A stretch of DNA of 64,000 bases from DATJLY01 sp035604615. Lineage in GTDB: Bacteria; Pseudomonadota; Alphaproteobacteria; ATCC43930; CGMCC-115725. Positions 61,483 through 64,000 of this stretch are shown here, in pieces. Below the pieces are notes generated by a model. It was not told the origin of the DNA and did not search any database. It saw nothing but the letters and a program-made list of their open reading frames with translations. The stretch spans positions 29,712 to 93,711 of the forward strand of contig DATNID010000021.1 of the NCBI GenBank assembly GCA_035604615.1. Direction: 5' to 3'. Numbering within the stretch: position 1 is the stretch's first letter; each line of letters begins with the position of its first letter. A program made the position numbers and the translations under genes.

Positions 61483-62685
61483 TCAATCGATGCTGGCGGC
61501 GCGGCGCACGCTCCAGATCATCGAGCTGCGCATGAGATAGTCCTTGGCGCTGGCACGGTCGCTAGCGATGCGGCGCAATTCGTCGAAATGCTTGGCGCGG
61601 GTGGCGGGGTCGCGCTCCTCGAGCAGGCGTTTGTTGTGAATCGACTGGGCCTGGACGAATTCGACATTGGCGGCGCGGCGCTGACGCGTGTAGAGGTCGA
61701 GCCGGCTGTCCTCGGCCTCGCCGCGCCACACGGCGGCGAGTTTGGGCGAGAGGTTGAAGGCGCCGTGGAGCGCGCCGTTGAGGCCGAAGGCACCGAGCGG
61801 ATTGTTGATGTGCGCAGCGTCGCCGACGATCAGCATGCGGCCGGTGCGGAAGTCCCCGGCGACGCGCTGGTGTACGCGATAGGTGCTTTTTGCGGCGATC
61901 GGCCAGGGCTCGGGCTTGGGCAGAAAGTTCTGCAGCAGCCGCTCCACGTTGGCGGGGTCGAGGACGGCCTCCTCGGGGAGCTCGGCATCGGTCGGAAAGA
62001 GTATGCGCCACAAGCCCTTAGAGCCCTCACCCGGCATCTTGAAGAGGGCCCCCCAATCGACCGGGTCGGCGATATAGGCGTTGGCGGTGAAGCCGTGCGG
62101 GGCGAGGTCGTACTCGGTCCCGACCACCAGGAACCGCTCCGGCCAGGTGAAGCCGTCGAACGCGACGCCCATGGTCTGGCGCACCGGGCTGCGGGCGCCG
62201 TCGCAGCCCACGAGGTAGCTGCCGCGCAGGGTCTCGATCCCGCCCGGCGTCTCGACCCGCGCCGCGACCCCGTCCCCGTCCTGGGTCGCGTCGAGGAAGG
62301 TGTGGGAGAACCGCACCGCGCCGCCCAGCGCCTGAAACCGGCGCAGCAGCAACGGGGTGAGCTTGAACTGCTCGCAATGGAAGCGGAACGGATAGCGCGT
62401 CTCGTCGGCGATAAGGCCCAGATCCCATTCGACGATCACGCCCTCGCGGCGGCCGCGGATCTGCCAGCGCGGCACGCGAATGCCGATGGCGAGGAACGCG
62501 TCGACGATGCCCAACTCCTCGAGCATCTCGAGGGTGGGCGGATGGAACGTGCCGGCGCGCAGATCGTGCGGCAGCTTGGGCTCGGACTCGATCACGATCA
62601 CGGCGACGTCGCGCAGCACCAGGCTGGTCGCCAAGGCAAGTCCGGCCGGTCCGGCGCCCACGATGATCACCGGATCCCGCGTCAT
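61483..62685 (-). CDS. FAD-dependent monooxygenase (PHBH fold)
   Basis: A 400-residue aromatic hydroxylase-type flavoprotein. The FAD motif is VIIVGAGPAGLALATSLVLR. The DG motif is YLVGCDGARSPVRQTMGVAF, and RMLIVGDAAHINNPLGAFGL plus NGALHGAFNLSPKLAAVWRG is the second FAD region. RAGTFHPPTLEMLEELGIVD resembles the equivalent part of the enzyme at 42290-43510, so the two are paralogues of the same branch. The substrate is unknown. Upstream is an 80-base gap to the DUF5666-like genes on the same strand. Confidence 0.9.
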   Translation of the reverse strand: MTRDPVIIVGAGPAGLALATSLVLRDVAVIVIESEPKLPHDLRAGTFHPPTLEMLEELGIVDAFLAIGIRVPRWQIRGRREGVIVEWDLGLIADETRYPFRFHCEQFKLTPLLLRRFQALGGAVRFSHTFLDATQDGDGVAARVETPGGIETLRGSYLVGCDGARSPVRQTMGVAFDGFTWPERFLVVGTEYDLAPHGFTANAYIADPVDWGALFKMPGEGSKGLWRILFPTDAELPEEAVLDPANVERLLQNFLPKPEPWPIAAKSTYRVHQRVAGDFRTGRMLIVGDAAHINNPLGAFGLNGALHGAFNLSPKLAAVWRGEAEDSRLDLYTRQRRAANVEFVQAQSIHNKRLLEERDPATRAKHFDELRRIASDRASAKDYLMRSSMIWSVRRAASID

Positions 62686-62763
62686 GTACGCACCCTAGCA
62701 AGGAACGTACGCAAGTCAATCGCGCGCGGCCCTTTTTTGTCCGCAAGCGGGGCCGCGAGCCGG

Positions 62764-63405
62764 TCACATTTCCGGTTTGACGCCGTTGGCCTCGGCGGTC
62801 ACGTTGCCGCCGATGATGGTGCCGTCCTCCTGCTTCAGCCCGAGCACGACGACATAGACGTTGGGCTTGAGCAGGTCCCGGTCGCCCGGCCCGAACGCCT
62901 GGATCGGGGTCTCGGGATCGACGATGAATTCGGACTCGGTGCCCTTGTACTTGACCTTGAAGGTCGCGCCCTTGCCCATCGCGACGATGCCGGTGACGGT
63001 GGCGTTGGTCATCTTGCTGTCGGGCGTGAGGTCCCAGGGGTTCTGGCCCTCGCCGACGCCGCGCAGCGCCTCGGGGAAGATGCGCACCTCGACGGCGTGG
63101 AGCTTGCCGTCGGGGCCGGGCCGCCCGGTCGAGGCGACGTAATCGCCTTCCTTGATGTCGGCGAGGGTCTTCTTGGTCAGGGTGCGGACCGCGGATTTGT
63201 CGGTCAGCGTGACCTTGACGTCGGTGCCGTCGCGCGACTTCACCATGAGCGTGTTGCCGTCGAGCTTCTCGACCGTTCCGCGTACCGTCGTCCGCGTGCC
63301 TTGCGGCGGTCCCGGCGGCGGTCCGCCCGCCGGCGCCTGGGCCTCGGCGAACGCGGACGCGAGCACGAGCGCCGCGCCGAAAGCGATGAGTGCCGTTGAT
63401 CGCAT
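62764..63405 (-). CDS. exported DUF5666-like protein, copy A
   Basis: A 213-residue periplasmic protein. A signal peptide (MRSTALIAFGAALVLASAFA) precedes a Pro/Gly linker. OB-like beta modules follow: VRGTVEKLDGNTLMVKSRDG, DVKVTLTDKSAVRTLTKKTL and DIKEGDYVASTGRPGPDGKL. VEVRIFPEALRGVGEGQNPW is also present. The pattern is that of DUF5666-type domains. It is closely related to the next protein encoded upstream, indicating tandem duplication. No enzymatic residues are evident; metal or copper binding has been suggested for loosely similar domains, but I cannot support it here. Confidence 0.75.
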   Translation of the reverse strand: MRSTALIAFGAALVLASAFAEAQAPAGGPPPGPPQGTRTTVRGTVEKLDGNTLMVKSRDGTDVKVTLTDKSAVRTLTKKTLADIKEGDYVASTGRPGPDGKLHAVEVRIFPEALRGVGEGQNPWDLTPDSKMTNATVTGIVAMGKGATFKVKYKGTESEFIVDPETPIQAFGPGDRDLLKPNVYVVVLGLKQEDGTIIGGNVTAEANGVKPEM

Positions 63406-63432
63406 GCGATGTCCCTCCCCCTTTGGTGACGC

Positions 63433-64000
63433 CTACATCGGCGGCTTGACGCCGTCCTTCTCCGCGCTGATGCGCATGGCCGTGAGGCTGCCGTCATCGC
63501 CCTTGCGCGCGGCGACGACCACCGCCGCGCCGGGCTTCAGCAGGCTGGCGTCGCCCGGCACGGCCGAGACCACCGGCGTATCCGGCGCCACCACGACCTC
63601 GGTGGTCTCGCCCTTGTAGGTCACCTTGAAGGTCTGGCCCTGGGGCGCGCTGGCGATGCCTTCGACGATGGCGTTGGTCATCAGGCTCTGCGGCGCCAAG
63701 TCGTAGGGCGTCTGGCCCTGCGGCACGACGTTGCGCTGTGCCTCGCTGAAGATGTGGACCTCGAGAGCGTGCAGCTTGCCGTCGCTGCCCTTGACCGAGG
63801 TCGAGGCGATAAAGTCGCCCGCCTTGATCTCGGACAGGCTGCGCTTGACCATGCCGGAGATTGGCACGTTGGCCGCGACCTTGACCGTCACGCTCGGCCC
63901 CTCGCGCGATTTCACGGTCAGCATCCCGTCGCCGAATTTCTCGACCGTGCCGCGGACATTGCTGGGCGGCCCGCCCGGCGGCGGCCCGCCGGCGGGCGCC
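63433..64000 (-). CDS. exported DUF5666-like protein, copy B (N-terminus outside window)
   Basis: A minus-strand frame runs from the stop at 63433 through the right edge. The visible 188 residues start in a Pro/Gly linker (AGGPPPGGPPSN) equal to that of copy A. They continue VRGTVEKFGDGMLTVKSREG, IKAGDFIASTSVKGSDGKLH, ALEVHIFSEAQRNVVPQGQT and end in DGVKPPM (copy A ends NGVKPEM). The signal peptide and start must lie beyond base 64000. It is 27 bases from copy A on the same strand. Confidence 0.72.
   Translation of the reverse strand, partial: APAGGPPPGGPPSNVRGTVEKFGDGMLTVKSREGPSVTVKVAANVPISGMVKRSLSEIKAGDFIASTSVKGSDGKLHALEVHIFSEAQRNVVPQGQTPYDLAPQSLMTNAIVEGIASAPQGQTFKVTYKGETTEVVVAPDTPVVSAVPGDASLLKPGAAVVVAARKGDDGSLTAMRISAEKDGVKPPM

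Overview
The window looks like ordinary chromosome from a high-GC alphaproteobacterium. The evidence is gene content and order: tldD next to coxB, then coxA-ctaB-coxF-ctaG-coxC-DUF983-SURF1 running into thrC and an M16 peptidase. Two further pairings also fit this class, uvrC-pgsA with moaD-moaE, and rsmE-gshA. Purine-rich Shine-Dalgarno sites and ATGA/GTGA overlaps are common. No rRNA, tRNA, CRISPR array, phage or insertion sequence was recognised. I cannot place the genus.

Layout. 1-6.7 kb, mostly minus strand: a LysR-type tail, a VOC protein, a glycine-zipper lipoprotein, the molybdoenzyme msrP, two substrate-binding proteins without permeases, and an EF-G-like GTPase. 6.9-10.3 kb: livHMGF without livK, preceded by a possible short leader ORF. 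10.3-12.7 kb: a flavoprotein / double cNMP-binding / four-cluster ferredoxin protein split by one in-frame TAG. 13-19.5 kb: genes with an aromatic-catabolism character (FAH-family hydrolase, extradiol dioxygenase, group D flavin monooxygenase, luciferase-like oxidoreductase). A divergent ParA / membrane-repeat-protein pair sits in their middle. 19.5-24.4 kb: aminotransferase, ahpD, uvrB and an SDR. 24.4-30 kb: an AT-rich gap, then uvrC, pgsA, mobB, moeA, moaD and moaE. 30-31 kb: a decayed vapBC locus with an intact operator and antitoxin but a truncated toxin. 31-35 kb: rsmE, gshA and a secreted glycosidase-like protein. 35.2-44.3 kb: tldD and the aa3-type cytochrome oxidase operon with assembly factors. 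44.3-49.6 kb: M32 carboxypeptidase, thrC, M16 peptidase, GNAT and cupin. 49.6-55.5 kb: a ligase-associated Lhr-type helicase and its usual partner pdeM, separated by three small genes and a LivK-like binding protein. 55.5-60.4 kb: lone potI-like permease, apt and a mlaEFD-pqiC-type lipid transporter. 60.4-64 kb: small hypothetical genes, an FAD monooxygenase and two tandem DUF5666-like exported proteins, the last cut by the window edge.

How the genes fit together. Much of the window is housekeeping: respiration (cox operon), nucleotide excision repair (uvrB, uvrC), molybdenum cofactor synthesis (mobB, moeA, moaD, moaE, which would supply MsrP), glutathione, phospholipid synthesis and lipid transport. 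The less ordinary parts are the amber-interrupted redox/sensor protein, the ParA/repeat-protein pair, the livH leader ORF, the broken vapBC and two families of palindromic intergenic repeats. I found no convincing wholly new multi-gene system. The amber-split protein and the ParA pair are the strongest leads.
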